A DNA stretch of 64,000 bases from Siccirubricoccus phaeus (GCF_008360935.1 NZ_SRXO01000001.1:186001-250000); one strand, 5' to 3'. Positions 34,884-45,172 are shown, counted from the first letter of the stretch. Numbers and translations: made by a program. Notes: a model not told the origin generated them from the sequence alone.

Positions 34884-35658
34884 GTGCAAGACACCATTCT
34901 GGAAACCGAAGGGCTGACCAAGGAGTTCCGGGGCTTCGTCGCGGTCAGCGACGTGTCCCTGAAGATCCGCCGCGGCAGCATCCATGGGCTGATCGGGCCG
35001 AACGGCGCCGGCAAGACCACCTGCTTCAACCTGCTGACGAAATTCCTGCAGCCGACGCGCGGCAGCATTCGCTATGACGGGCGCGACATCACCGGGATGA
35101 AGCCGGCGGAAGTCGCCCGGCTCGGCCTGGTGCGCAGCTTCCAGATCTCCGCCGTCTTCCCGCATCTCTCGGTGCTGGAGAATGTGCGCGTCGCGCTGCA
35201 GCGGGACCGCGGTGGCAGCTTCGATTTCTGGCGCTCCGATTCCCTGCTGCGGAAATATGACGACCGGGCGATGGCGCTGCTCGAGGATGTCGGCCTCACC
35301 GGCTATGCCGGCCTGACGGCGGGCGAGCTGCCCTATGGCCGCAAGCGGGCGCTGGAGATCGCGACGACGCTGGCCCTCGACCCCGTCATGCTGCTGCTGG
35401 ACGAGCCGACGGCCGGCATGACGCATGAGGATGTGGACCGCATCGTGGCGCTGGTGAAGCGCGTTTCCTCCGGGCGTACCGTGCTGCTGGTGGAGCACAA
35501 TTTGAAGGTGGTCTCCGGCCTCTGCGACACCATCACCGTGCTGGCGCGCGGCAGCGTGCTCGCGGAAGGCGATTATGCGAGCGTCGCCCGCAACCCGGAT
35601 GTCATCGCCGCCTATCTCGGCTCCGAAGCCCATACCGCGACCGAGGGAGTGGCCGTCC

Positions 35659-35666
<8 letters not shown>
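34884..35666 (+). CDS. livG: ABC transporter ATP-binding protein, LivG type (second importer)
   Basis: First gene of a second branched-chain-type importer. The GTG start gives MQDTILETEGLTKEFRGFVA. Walker A is GPNGAGKTT, Walker B is MLLLDEPTAGMTHEDVD, and the signature region is LPYGRKRALEIATTLAL, as in LivG proteins. The length is 260 residues. The 245-base gap upstream must hold the operon promoter. The livF start lies inside its last codons. The whole operon runs livG, livF, four receptors, livH, livM. Confidence 0.94.
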
Positions 35667-36414
<748 letters not shown>

Positions 36415-36463
36415 GAAGAACGACCGACCGCGCGAAGACGCGGCGGCGATGGAGGGCTCTGGG

Positions 36464-37699
36464 ATGACGATGATCGAGAGGAGGAGTCTGCTCGCCGGCG
36501 CCGCCGCGGCGCCGGTGCTGGCAGGCTGGACCAGGCGAAGGGCGAAGGCGCAGGCGGCGAACACCATCAGGGTGGCGCTGCTCTGCGACTTCTCCGGCAC
36601 CTACCGCGACGTGACCGGGCCGACCGAGCTCGCCTGCATTCGCCAGGCGGCGGCGGAGTTCAACGCCACTGGCATGAATGTCGAGGTGGTTTTCGCCGAC
36701 AACCAGAACCGGCCCGATGTCGGTTCCAACGTCACCCGCACCTGGATCGACCGGGACGGCGTGGATGCGGTGGTGGATGGCGGCGCCTCCTCCGTCGCCC
36801 TCGCCGTGAACGACATCGTGCGGGAGAAGAACAAGGTCTTCCTCAACACCTCCTCCGCCACCTCCGATCTCACCGGCCGCGCCTGCTCGCCCAACACGGT
36901 GCACTGGACCTACGACACCTGGATGCTGGCGCGCAGCACCGGCGGCGCGACGGTGAAGGCGGGCGGCGACGCCTGGTTCTTCATCACCGCCGACTACGCC
37001 TTCGGCCATGCGCTGGAACGCGACACCGCGAATTTCGTGAAGGCGCAGGGCGGCCGCGTGCTGGGCCAGGTGCGCACCCCCTTCCCCGGCACCACGGATT
37101 TCAGCAGCTTCCTGGTGCAGGCCGTGGCCGCCAGGCCGAAGGTGATCGGCCTGGCCAATGCCGGCTCCGACACCGTGAACTGCATCAAGCAGGCCTCGGA
37201 ATTCGGCCTCGGGCGGCGCGGCATCCGCCTCGCCTCCCTGCTGATGTTCCTGCCGGACGTGCATGCCATCGGCCTCTCCACCGCGCAGGGGCTGATCTGC
37301 ACCGAGACCTTCTACTGGGACCTGAATGACCGCACCCGCGCCTTCAAGGCGAAGATGCGGCCGCAGGTCAGCGTGCCGCTCTGCATGAACCATGCCGGCG
37401 GCTATGCCGCGGTGCTGCACTACCTGAAGGCCGCCGCCGATATGGGCGTGGCCGCGGCCAAGGCCAGCGGCGCCGAGACGGTGGCGCGGATGAAGGCCAT
37501 GCCCTGCGACGATGACTGCTTCGGCCCGGGCCGCATCCGCGAGGATGGCCGCAAGCTGCACCCCGCCTATCTTTTCCAGGTGAAGTCGCCGGAGGAAAGC
37601 CGGGGCGAGTGGGATTACTACAAGCTGCTGCAGACCACGCCGGGGGAGGACGCCTTCCGGCCGATGAGCGAAGGCGGCTGCGCCTTCGTGCGGAGCTGA
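36464..37699 (+). CDS. ABC transporter substrate-binding protein, tandem paralogue 1
   Basis: The first of four adjacent, homologous periplasmic receptors (411 residues). The leader MTMIERRSLLAGAAAAPVLAG has a Tat-type RR motif. The mature protein begins IRVALLCDFSGTYRDVTGP. All four share the block around YDT(W/Y)MLA(R/K)STG ... DYAFGHALERDT and the end FRP-EGGC/N-VRS. This copy differs in reading NQNRPDVGSNVTRTW and DGGASSVALAVND in the ligand-cleft region. The ATG at 36464 has GGAGGG 8 bases upstream. Confidence 0.92.
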   Translation: MTMIERRSLLAGAAAAPVLAGWTRRRAKAQAANTIRVALLCDFSGTYRDVTGPTELACIRQAAAEFNATGMNVEVVFADNQNRPDVGSNVTRTWIDRDGVDAVVDGGASSVALAVNDIVREKNKVFLNTSSATSDLTGRACSPNTVHWTYDTWMLARSTGGATVKAGGDAWFFITADYAFGHALERDTANFVKAQGGRVLGQVRTPFPGTTDFSSFLVQAVAARPKVIGLANAGSDTVNCIKQASEFGLGRRGIRLASLLMFLPDVHAIGLSTAQGLICTETFYWDLNDRTRAFKAKMRPQVSVPLCMNHAGGYAAVLHYLKAAADMGVAAAKASGAETVARMKAMPCDDDCFGPGRIREDGRKLHPAYLFQVKSPEESRGEWDYYKLLQTTPGEDAFRPMSEGGCAFVRS

Positions 37700-37755
37700 G
37701 GATGGAAGGGCCGGGCAGCAAGCACCGGCCCCCGATAATTGGGGGACAGTTCGAG

Positions 37756-38985
37756 ATGACACCGACGAGACGCGGCCTGCTGGCCGCAGGGGCCGTGACG
37801 ACATTGGCGCCTTCCCTGCCGCGCCTTTCGCGCGCGCAGGCGGCCAACACCTATCGCATCGGCGTGCTGACCGACATGTCCGGCACCTACCGCGACAATA
37901 CCGGCCCCACCTCGGTCATCTGCGTCCGCCAGGCGGTCGCGGAATTCGCCGCCCAGGGCTTCAATGTCGAGGTGATCGAGGCAGACCACCAGAACCGGCC
38001 CGATCTCGGCGTCAGCCTGGCGCGGCAATGGTACGACCAGGGCATCGACCTGATCGCCGACGTGCCGACCAGCTCGGTCGGCCTCGCCGTGCAGCAGGTG
38101 GCGCGGGAGAAGAACAAGGCGGTGCTGCAGGTCGGCTCCGCCACCGCCGACCTCACCGGGGCGCAATGCAGCCCGAATTCCGTGCACTGGGCCTACGACA
38201 CCTACATGCTGGCCAAATCCACCGGCGCCGCCATGGTGAAGGCGGGCGGCGACAGCTGGTACTTCATCACCGCGGACTATGCCTTCGGCCATGCGCTGGA
38301 GCGCGACACTTCCGCCCTGGTGCGGGCCAGCGGCGGCCGGGTGCTGGGCAGCGTGCGCACGCCCTTCCCGGGCACCACGGATTTCAGCAGCTTCCTGGTG
38401 CAGGCGGTGGCGACGCGGCCGAAGGTCATCGGCCTCGCCAATGCCGGCCTCGACACCATCAATTGCGTGAAGCAGGCGGCGGAATTCGGCGTCACGCGGC
38501 GGGGCGTGAAGCTGGCCTGCATGCTGCTCTTCATCACCGATGTCCATTCCATCGGGCTGGAGCAGGGCGCCGGGCTGGTGCTGACCGAAAGCTTCTACTG
38601 GGACCTGAACGATCGCAGCCGCGCCTTCCTCAACCGGGTGAAGCCGCGGCTGGCCAATGTCTACCCGAACTGCATCCATGCCGGGAATTACTCCGCCGTG
38701 CTGCATGCGCTGAAGGCGGTGGCCGATATGGGCGTGCCCGCCGCGCGGGCCAGCGGGACGGAGCTGGTCAACCGCATGAAGGCGATGCCCTGCGACGATG
38801 ACTGCTTCGGCCCCGGCCAGATCCGCGCCGATGGCCGCAAGATCCACCCCTCCTTCCTGTTCGAGGTGAAGGCGCGGGCGGAGAGCAAAGCCCCCTGGGA
38901 TTACCTGAAATTGCTGCAGACCACGCCGGCGGAGGAGGCCTTCCGGCCAATCACCGAAGGCGGCTGTCCGTTGGTCCGCAGCTGA
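37756..38985 (+). CDS. ABC transporter substrate-binding protein, tandem paralogue 2
   Basis: A 409-residue receptor with Tat-type leader TPTRRGLLAAGAVTTLA and signal end SRAQA. Its mature start is YRIGVLTDMSGTYRDNTGP, and its cleft region reads DHQNRPDLGVSLARQWYDQG and VPTSSVGLAVQQVAREKNK. It follows paralogue 1 after 56 bases, with no permease between. It shares the common C-terminal motif MKAMPCDDDCFGPGQIR. The high similarity to its neighbours at both protein and DNA level points to tandem duplication. Confidence 0.92.
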   Translation: MTPTRRGLLAAGAVTTLAPSLPRLSRAQAANTYRIGVLTDMSGTYRDNTGPTSVICVRQAVAEFAAQGFNVEVIEADHQNRPDLGVSLARQWYDQGIDLIADVPTSSVGLAVQQVAREKNKAVLQVGSATADLTGAQCSPNSVHWAYDTYMLAKSTGAAMVKAGGDSWYFITADYAFGHALERDTSALVRASGGRVLGSVRTPFPGTTDFSSFLVQAVATRPKVIGLANAGLDTINCVKQAAEFGVTRRGVKLACMLLFITDVHSIGLEQGAGLVLTESFYWDLNDRSRAFLNRVKPRLANVYPNCIHAGNYSAVLHALKAVADMGVPAARASGTELVNRMKAMPCDDDCFGPGQIRADGRKIHPSFLFEVKARAESKAPWDYLKLLQTTPAEEAFRPITEGGCPLVRS

Positions 38986-39005
38986 GACTGCGAGAGGAAA
39001 GCCTC

Positions 39006-40235
39006 ATGACCGCCACTCGACGTAGCCTGCTTGCCGCTTCCGTTGGTGCCACGCTGGTGCCCGCCCTGCCGCGCCTGACCCGCGCCCAGGCGGCCAACAC
39101 CATCCGCATTGGCGTGCTGAACGACCAGTCCGGCACCTACCGGGATATCTCCGGCCCCTATGGCGTGGAATGCGCCCGCCAGGCGGTGCAGGAATTCGGC
39201 AACAAGGGCTTCGCCGTCGAGGTCACCTTCGCCGACCACCAGAACAAGCCCGATGTCGGCGCCAACATCGCCCGGCAATGGTACGACCAGGGCGTCGATC
39301 TCATCATCGACGTCCCCACCAGCTCGGTCGGCCTCGCGGTGAACCAGGTGGCGCGGGAAAAGAACAAGGCCTACATCAATTGCGGCGCCGCCACCTCGGA
39401 CCTCACCGGCAGCCAGTGCAGCCCGAACACCGTGCACTGGATGTACGACACCTACATGCTGGCGAAATCCACCGGCGGCGCCATGGTGAAGGCGGGCGGC
39501 GACAGCTGGTACTTCATCACCGCCGACTACGCCTTCGGCCACGCGCTGGAACGCGACACCACCGCCTTCATCAACGCCGCCGGCGGCAAGGTGCTGGGCA
39601 GCGTGAAATACCCCTTCCCGGCGACCACCGATTTCTCCTCCTTCCTGTTGCAGGCGCAGTCCTCCCGCGCCAAGGTCATCGGCCTGGCCAATGCCGGCGC
39701 GGACACCATCAACAGCATCAAGCAGGCGGCGGAATTCGGGCTGATGCGGCGCGGGGTGAAGCTCGCGGCGCTGCTGATGTTCCTGCCGGACGTCCATGCC
39801 CTCGGCCTGCAGACCGCGCAGGGGCTGGTGCTGACCGAGAGCTTCTACTGGGACCTGAACGACCGCACCCGCGCCATCACCCAGCGCTTGCAGCCGCGGC
39901 TGAGGGACCAGAAGCCGAACATGTCCTCCATCGCCGATTATTCGGCGACGCTGCATTTCCTCAAGGCGGTGGCGGATATGGGCGTGCCGGCCGCCAAGGC
40001 CTCCGGCATCGAGCTGGTGAACCGCATGAAGGCGATGCCCTGCGATGACGACGCCTTCGGCCCCGGCCGCATCCGCGAGGATGGCCGCAAGCTCTGCCCC
40101 AGCTACCTGTTCGAGGTGAAGAAGCCGGAAGAAAGCCGTGCGCCCTGGGACTACTACAAGCTCGTCCAGACCACCCCGGCCGAGGAAGCCTACCGCCCGC
40201 TGAATGAAGGCGGCTGCCCGCTCGTCCGGAGCTGA
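39006..40235 (+). CDS. ABC transporter substrate-binding protein, tandem paralogue 3
   Basis: A 409-residue receptor, closest by eye to paralogues 2 and 4. Leader TATRRSLLAASVGATLVPA, end LTRAQA. The mature start is IRIGVLNDQSGTYRDISGP, and the cleft region has DHQNKPDVGANIARQWYDQG and VPTSSVGLAVNQVAREKNK. It begins 20 bases after paralogue 2 with a GAGAGGAAA site. Its stop is followed directly by a strong GC hairpin (40244-40268) that separates it from paralogue 4. Confidence 0.92.
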   Translation: MTATRRSLLAASVGATLVPALPRLTRAQAANTIRIGVLNDQSGTYRDISGPYGVECARQAVQEFGNKGFAVEVTFADHQNKPDVGANIARQWYDQGVDLIIDVPTSSVGLAVNQVAREKNKAYINCGAATSDLTGSQCSPNTVHWMYDTYMLAKSTGGAMVKAGGDSWYFITADYAFGHALERDTTAFINAAGGKVLGSVKYPFPATTDFSSFLLQAQSSRAKVIGLANAGADTINSIKQAAEFGLMRRGVKLAALLMFLPDVHALGLQTAQGLVLTESFYWDLNDRTRAITQRLQPRLRDQKPNMSSIADYSATLHFLKAVADMGVPAAKASGIELVNRMKAMPCDDDAFGPGRIREDGRKLCPSYLFEVKKPEESRAPWDYYKLVQTTPAEEAYRPLNEGGCPLVRS

Positions 40236-40243
40236 GCCGGGAA

Positions 40244-40268
40244 GGGCCCCGGGGCGCGCCCCGGGGCC
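40244..40268. other. Intercistronic GC stem-loop between receptor paralogues 3 and 4
   Basis: GGCCCCGGGG (40245-40254), loop CGCG and CCCCGGGGCC (40259-40268) form a perfect 10-bp GC stem inside the operon, 10 bases after the stop codon and 41 bases before the next start. There is no T-tract. It could act as a 3'-end barrier that raises the amount of receptor mRNA relative to permease mRNA, a known arrangement for ABC importer operons. Confidence 0.55.
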
Positions 40269-40308
40269 TGGCTCCCGGCCCCCAACAAAGAGGAAGGGAG
40301 AGAAACGG

Positions 40309-41535
40309 ATGGTCCTGCAGAGAAGAGACTTGCTCGGCACCGCCGTAGCCGCGGCGGCCGGCACGGCCTGGCCCCGGCGGCGCGCCCGGGCTCAGGCGCA
40401 GACCATCCGCATCGGCGTGATGAACGACATGTCGGGTCCCTATCGCGACGGCTCCGGCCCGGGCAGCGTGGTGCTGACCCAGCAGGCGGTGCAGGATTTC
40501 GGCAGCCGCGGCTTCAACGTGGAAGTGCTGCAGGCCGATCACCAGAACAAGCCGGATGTCGGCGCCAATATCGCACGGCAGTGGCTCGACCAGGGCGTGG
40601 ATGTGGTGGCGGATCTGCCCACCTCCTCCGTGGCCCTCGCGGTCAATCAGATCGCGCGGGAGAAGAACAAGGTCCATCTGAATTCCGGCGCCGCCACCAG
40701 CGACCTGACCGGCGCGATCTGCAGCCCGAACACGGTGCATTGGACCTACGACACCTACATGCTGGCGAAATCCACCGGCGCCGCCATCGTGAAGGCGGGC
40801 GGGGATAGCTGGTTCTTCATCACCGCCGACTACGCCTTCGGCCATGCGCTGGAACGCGACACGGGCAATTTCGTGAAGGCCCAGGGCGGCACGGTGCTGG
40901 GCAATGTCCGCTTCCCCTTCCCGGCGACGACGGATTTCTCCGCCTTCGTGGTGCAGGCCCGGGCCAGCCGCGCCAAGGTGCTGGGCCTTGCCACCGCCTC
41001 CACCGATACGGTGAACGCCATCAAGGGCGCGCGGGAATTCGGCCTGCAGCGCTCGATGAAGATCGCCGCCCTGCTGATCGGCCTGCCGGATGTGAAGGCG
41101 CTGGGCCTGGAGAGCGGCCAGGGGCTGCTGCTGACCGAGCCCTTCTACTGGGACATGAACGATCGCACCCGGGCGCTGACCCAGCGGGTGAAGGCGAAGA
41201 ACCAGGACCGCCCGCCGGCCATGGAGCCGGCCGGCTGCTACGGCATGGTGCTGCATTACCTGAAGGCGGTGGCCGATATGGGCGTGGCCGCCGCCAAGGC
41301 CAGCGGCGCGGATGCCGTGGCGCGGATGAAGGCCATGCCCACGGATGACGACGCCTTCGGCCCCGGCCTGATCCGCGCCGATGGCCGCAAGATCCATCCC
41401 AGCTACCTGTTCCAGGTCAAGACGCCGGCGGAATCCCGCAACCCCTGGGACCTCTACAAGCTGGTGGCCACCACGCCGGCGGAGGAGGCCTTCCGCCCCC
41501 TCTCCGAGGGCAATTGCCCGCTGGTACGGAGCTAG
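40309..41535 (+). CDS. ABC transporter substrate-binding protein, tandem paralogue 4
   Basis: A 408-residue receptor with leader VLQRRDLLGTAVAAAAGTA and signal end RARAQA. The mature start is TIRIGVMNDMSGPYRDGSGP. Several cleft positions differ from the other three: LPTSSVALAVNQIAREKNK, LATASTDTVNAIKGAREFG instead of LANAG, and ALLIGLPDVKALGLESGQG. It is therefore the most likely of the set to bind a different ligand. GAAGGGAGAG upstream is the ribosome site. The livH permease follows after 37 bases. Confidence 0.92.
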   Translation: MVLQRRDLLGTAVAAAAGTAWPRRRARAQAQTIRIGVMNDMSGPYRDGSGPGSVVLTQQAVQDFGSRGFNVEVLQADHQNKPDVGANIARQWLDQGVDVVADLPTSSVALAVNQIAREKNKVHLNSGAATSDLTGAICSPNTVHWTYDTYMLAKSTGAAIVKAGGDSWFFITADYAFGHALERDTGNFVKAQGGTVLGNVRFPFPATTDFSAFVVQARASRAKVLGLATASTDTVNAIKGAREFGLQRSMKIAALLIGLPDVKALGLESGQGLLLTEPFYWDMNDRTRALTQRVKAKNQDRPPAMEPAGCYGMVLHYLKAVADMGVAAAKASGADAVARMKAMPTDDDAFGPGLIRADGRKIHPSYLFQVKTPAESRNPWDLYKLVATTPAEEAFRPLSEGNCPLVRS

Positions 41536-41572
41536 GACCTCATGTTCACCGCGAAGGATCGGGACGACCTGC

Positions 41573-42457
41573 ATGGATGACATCTTCGGCATACCCGCGC
41601 CGCTGCTCTTCGGGCAGTTGCTGCTCGGCCTGATCAACGGCGCTTTCTACGCCATGCTCTCGCTCGGCCTCGCGGTGATCTTCGGCCTGCTCAACATCGT
41701 CAACATGGCGCATGGCGCGCAGTTCATGATGGGCGCCTTCGCCGCCTGGATGCTGCTCGCCTGGTTCGGCATCGGCTATTGGTGGGCGCTGCTGCTCGCG
41801 CCCATCATCATCGCCATCACCGGCATCATCCTGGAGCGATTGCTCATCTCCAGGCTCTACAAGCTGGACCACCTGTATGGCCTGCTGCTGACCTTCGGCC
41901 TGGCGCTGATCATCGAGGGCGTGTTCCGCAACGAATTCGGCTCCTCCGGCCTGCCCTACCGGATTCCGGACGCGCTCAGCGGCGCCTGGGATCTCGGCTT
42001 CATGTTCATGCCGGTCTATCGCGGCTGGGTGGTGATCGCGGCCCTGGTGCTCTGCCTCGCCACCTGGCTGATCATCGAGAAGACGCGGCTCGGCGCCTAT
42101 CTCCGCGCCGCGACGGAAAATGCCGCGCTGGTCCAGGCCTTCGGGGTGAACGTGCCGCGCATGGTCACGCTCACCTACGGCTTCGGCGTGGCGCTCGCCG
42201 CCGTCGGCGGCGTGCTGGCGGCGCCGATCTATTCGGTGAATCCGCAGATGGGCTCCAACCTCATCATCGTGGTCTTCGCCACCGTCGTCATCGGCGGGAT
42301 GGGCTCGATCCTCGGCGCCATCCTCACCGGCTTCACCCTGGGCGTGGTGGAGGGGCTGACCAAGGTCTTCTGGCCCGAAGCCTCCGCCACCGTCATCTTC
42401 GTCATCATGGCGATCGTGCTGCTGGCACGTCCCGCCGGCCTGTTCGGGAGGGCCTGA
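41573..42457 (+). CDS. livH: Branched-chain-type ABC permease LivH (second importer)
   Basis: A 294-residue membrane permease with about eight hydrophobic segments. It begins MDDIFGIPAPLLFGQLLLGL and has the LivH signature LAVIFGLLNIVNMAHGAQFMM and the coupling-loop region ATVVIGGMGSILGAILTGF. Unlike the first importer at 18-22 kb, LivH and LivM here are separate genes. The upstream in-frame ATG at 41381 lies within the receptor gene and is rejected. Confidence 0.94.
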   Translation: MDDIFGIPAPLLFGQLLLGLINGAFYAMLSLGLAVIFGLLNIVNMAHGAQFMMGAFAAWMLLAWFGIGYWWALLLAPIIIAITGIILERLLISRLYKLDHLYGLLLTFGLALIIEGVFRNEFGSSGLPYRIPDALSGAWDLGFMFMPVYRGWVVIAALVLCLATWLIIEKTRLGAYLRAATENAALVQAFGVNVPRMVTLTYGFGVALAAVGGVLAAPIYSVNPQMGSNLIIVVFATVVIGGMGSILGAILTGFTLGVVEGLTKVFWPEASATVIFVIMAIVLLARPAGLFGRA

Positions 42458-42460
42458 GCC

Positions 42461-43456
42461 ATGGCGTCCGATACCACCATCACCGCCGGCGCGCTGGCCG
42501 CCTCGGAAAAGCCGGGGGAGGGGGTGTGGGGCTTCTCCCGCGCCCAGATCATCGCGCTCGGGGCGCTGGTCGTCTTCCTCGCGGTGGCGCCCTTCGTGCT
42601 CTACCCGGTCTTCCTGATGAAGCTGCTCTGCTTCGCCTTGTTCGCCTGCGCCTTCAACCTGCTGATCGGCTATGTCGGGCTGCTGAGCTTCGGCCACGCC
42701 GCCTATTTCGGCATGGGCGGTTACCTGGCGGGCCATGCCGCGAAGGTCTGGGGGCTGACGCCGGAGCTCTCCATCATCGTCGGCGGGGCGACGGCGGCGG
42801 CGCTCGGCGCGGTGGCCGGGTGGATCGCCATCCGCCGCCAGGGCATCTACTTCGCCATGATCACCCTGGCGCTGGCGCAGATGGTCTATTTCTTCTGCGT
42901 CCAGGCCCCCTTCACCGGCGGCGAGGACGGCATCCAGGCCATCCCGCGCGGCAACCTCCTCGGCGTGCTGCCGCTGGACCGGGACATGAACATGTACTGG
43001 GTGGTGGTGGCGGTCTTCCTGGGCGGCTTCCTGCTGATCCACCGCATCATCCACTCGCCCTACGGCCAGGTGCTGAAGAGCATCCGGGAGAATGAGCCGC
43101 GCGCCACCTCCCTTGGCTACCGGACGGATGACTACAAGCTGATGGCCTTCATCCTTTCCGCGACGCTGGCCGGCGTGGCGGGGGCGACGAAGTCGCTGGT
43201 CTTCGGCATCGCGACGCTGACGGATGTGCACTGGGCGATGTCGGGCGAGGTGGTGCTGATGACGCTGGTCGGCGGGCTCGGCACGGTGTTCGGGCCGCTG
43301 GTCGGCGCCGCGGTCATCGTGACGATGCAGAATTACCTGGCGGAGATGGGTGCCTGGGTGACGGTCATCCAGGGCGTGATCTTCGTCGCCTGCGTGATCG
43401 CCTTCCGCCGCGGCATCGTAGGGGAGATCGCCAGGCTGCTGAAGGTGAAGCTCTGA
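42461..43456 (+). CDS. livM: Branched-chain-type ABC permease LivM (second importer)
   Basis: A 331-residue permease partner of LivH. The N-terminal 30 residues are hydrophilic, followed by LivM motifs: FNLLIGYVGLLSFGHAAYFG, AIRRQGIYFAMITLALAQM and MTLVGGLGTVFGPLVGAAV. It starts 3 bases after the livH stop. It is the last gene of the operon; three consecutive stem-loops follow from 43469. Confidence 0.94.
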   Translation: MASDTTITAGALAASEKPGEGVWGFSRAQIIALGALVVFLAVAPFVLYPVFLMKLLCFALFACAFNLLIGYVGLLSFGHAAYFGMGGYLAGHAAKVWGLTPELSIIVGGATAAALGAVAGWIAIRRQGIYFAMITLALAQMVYFFCVQAPFTGGEDGIQAIPRGNLLGVLPLDRDMNMYWVVVAVFLGGFLLIHRIIHSPYGQVLKSIRENEPRATSLGYRTDDYKLMAFILSATLAGVAGATKSLVFGIATLTDVHWAMSGEVVLMTLVGGLGTVFGPLVGAAVIVTMQNYLAEMGAWVTVIQGVIFVACVIAFRRGIVGEIARLLKVKL

Positions 43457-43468
43457 TGTATTCCTCAT

Positions 43469-43556
43469 GGCGTTGCTGCGCAACGCCAAGGGGGGCCCAG
43501 GGCGGCGCCGGGCGATCGGCGCCGCGCACCGCCTGAAGCGGCAGGGCCGCTTCAGG
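43469..43556. terminator. Three successive stem-loops after livM
   Basis: GGCGTTGC-TGC-GCAACGCC (43469-43487), GGCGCCG-GGCGAT-CGGCGCC (43504-43523) and CCTGAAGCGGC-AGG-GCCGCTTCAGG (43532-43556) stand one after another at the end of the eight-gene importer operon. None is followed by a T-run, so termination may be factor-dependent with these protecting the 3' end. The rest of the 367-base gap to the next gene shows no coding feature. Confidence 0.5.
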
Positions 43557-43823
43557 GCAAGGGGCGGGGGCGCAGGGCGAGGAAGCCTGACGTGATCGCA
43601 ATGCCGGCTTCGCGCCTCCCCGGCCGGTCTCCTACATTTTGATGCAAACCGCGGGGCGGGCCTTCACCTCTCCGTAGCTTCTTCCCGCCTAATCCTGCCT
43701 CAGCGCCGGCCGCCAGGATCGCGGGTGGCTTGCCGCCCTGTGCGCGCTGCCACGCCCATCTCCCGGCACCTATCGCCCTTGCCCGGACATTCCGGCGGGG
43801 CCGGCCGGGGGCGCAGCGCGCGC

Positions 43824-44723
43824 ATGAGGATCATCCGCCATTTCCGTCCGGCCGGCCTTTGGCTCGGCCTGCTTCTGCTGCTGGGTGCCTGCGGCGGGCT
43901 GCCGCCCATGGAACCGCTGCCGCCTGCCGAGGGCGAGATCGGCGTCGAGCGCGACCTGCGCTATGGCGAGGGGGAGCGGCAGGTGCTGGACATCTACCGT
44001 CCGCTTGGCGCCGAGGGTCCGGCGCCGGTGGTGATGTATTTCCATCACGGCGCCTTCTACATCGGCGACAAGGCGGAGCTGTCCAACCGCACCCTGGCCC
44101 GTGCCCTGGCGCGCCGCGGCTTCCTGGTGGCGGTGCCGAACTACCGGCTGTACCCGGAGGGGCGCTTCCCCGCCTTCCTCGAGGATGCGGCCGCGGCCAC
44201 CGCCTGGATGCGGCGGGAAGCGGCGCAGTTCGGCGGCGACCCGGAGAGGGTGGTGCTCACCGGGCATTCCGCCGGCGGCTATATGGCGGTGATGCTGACG
44301 CTGGACGGGCAATGGCTGCGCCAGGCGGGGGTGCCGGCGCGGGCGGTACGGGCGGGCATCGGCCTGGCCGGGCCCTATGTGGACCATTTCACCGCCAACC
44401 CCTTCCTGATGCAGGGCATCTTCGGCCGGGTGACGGACCAGGAGAGGCTGATGCCGGAGAATTTCGCCCGTCCCGGCGCGCCGCCCTTGCTGCTGCTGGC
44501 CGGCAGCTTCGACATTGTCGGCGGGCAGTACCACGCCTGGCAGCTCGGCCGGCGGGTGCGGGCGGCGGGGGGCGAGGCGGCGTGGAAGATCTATTTCGGC
44601 CTTGGCCATATCGGCCTGCTGATGTCGCTGCCCGGCCTGCCCAGCCTGGCGCCGGTGGCGGATGACATGGCGGGGTTCATCCGCCGGCATGCAGGGGAGG
44701 CGCAGCGCGTGGCGCTGCGGTGA
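43824..44723 (+). CDS. Alpha/beta hydrolase lipoprotein (carboxylesterase / BD-FAE-like)
   Basis: A 299-residue secreted or membrane-anchored esterase. A lipoprotein leader ends in the lipobox LLGAC near residue 20. The oxyanion-hole segment is MYFHHGAFYIGDKAELSN, and the nucleophile elbow is GHSAGGYMAVML with Ser as nucleophile. Asp in LLLAGSFDIVGG and His in GLGHIGLL complete a plausible triad. This matches the BD-FAE / HSL-like esterases related to kynurenine formamidase. The start at 43824 gives the signal sequence directly. Confidence 0.87.
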   Translation: MRIIRHFRPAGLWLGLLLLLGACGGLPPMEPLPPAEGEIGVERDLRYGEGERQVLDIYRPLGAEGPAPVVMYFHHGAFYIGDKAELSNRTLARALARRGFLVAVPNYRLYPEGRFPAFLEDAAAATAWMRREAAQFGGDPERVVLTGHSAGGYMAVMLTLDGQWLRQAGVPARAVRAGIGLAGPYVDHFTANPFLMQGIFGRVTDQERLMPENFARPGAPPLLLLAGSFDIVGGQYHAWQLGRRVRAAGGEAAWKIYFGLGHIGLLMSLPGLPSLAPVADDMAGFIRRHAGEAQRVALR

Positions 44724-44756
44724 GCCGGGGCTTCGGCGGGGCGCGCTGCCTCCTGC

Positions 44757-44823
44757 ACCCCCCGGACCCCGTGTGAGTTTGCGGTTCGACCGTCGGGTCT
44801 GAAACTCAGACCGGGGTCCGGGG
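44757..44823. repeat. Intergenic hairpin sequence, second copy
   Basis: CCCCCCGGACCCCGTGTGAG, then GGTCTGA-AAC-TCAGACC (44796-44812), then GGGGTCCGGGG. The same layout is at 18050-18102, where the stem reads GGTCCGA-AAC-TCGGACC: the fifth pair is C-G there and T-A here, a compensatory change. It immediately precedes a type 1 palindromic element. Possibly the terminator of the esterase gene. Confidence 0.6.
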
Positions 44824-44930
44824 CTAGAGCGTGATCGGCTGAGGTCGAATCGACCGAAACGGTGAATCACGCGACCGAACAATGAGCTAGAGCGGGGCGG
44901 GTGAGCGTAGCTCAACCGATCCCGCTCTAG
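44824..44930. repeat. Composite palindromic element type 1, copy B
   Basis: 107 bp, bounded by CTAGAGC and GCTCTAG. The outer arms are GTGATCGGCTGAGG and CTCAACCGATCCCGC, and the interior is AACAATGAGCTAGAGCGGGG. It lies in the same orientation as copy A (2049) and copy C (47677). Copies B and C bracket the monooxygenase and cyclase genes at 45173-47679. Confidence 0.88.
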
Positions 44931-45074
44931 TGTCCCGATTCCGAAGCCCTGCGGACTTCGTTCTCGGGCCACCAGCTTGTGTTTTCGGTGGCCTGCTTGT
45001 CTGCTGCGTTCGCTGGAAGTCCAGCGACCTTCGCGGGCAGGACACCAGGTCCTGGCCCCGGCGGGCGGGGCCCG

Positions 45075-45125
45075 GGGGCAGAGCCCCTGGTGGGGCATGG
45101 GGGCGGAGCCCCCATTTCTTCCCCT
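45075..45125. other. Paired GC stem-loops followed by a T/C tract
   Basis: GGGGC-AGA-GCCCC (45075-45087) and GGGGGC-GGA-GCCCCC (45099-45113), the latter followed by ATTTCTTCCCCTTTC. The second stem is identical to 18141-18155. The region 44931-45172 contains no gene apart from these structures; they lie 48 bases upstream of the monooxygenase start, so they could also affect its leader RNA. Confidence 0.45.
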
Positions 45126-45172
45126 TTCGATAGCCTGCTAACCTCCCGCCAAAGGCAGCGAGGACGCCCGCC

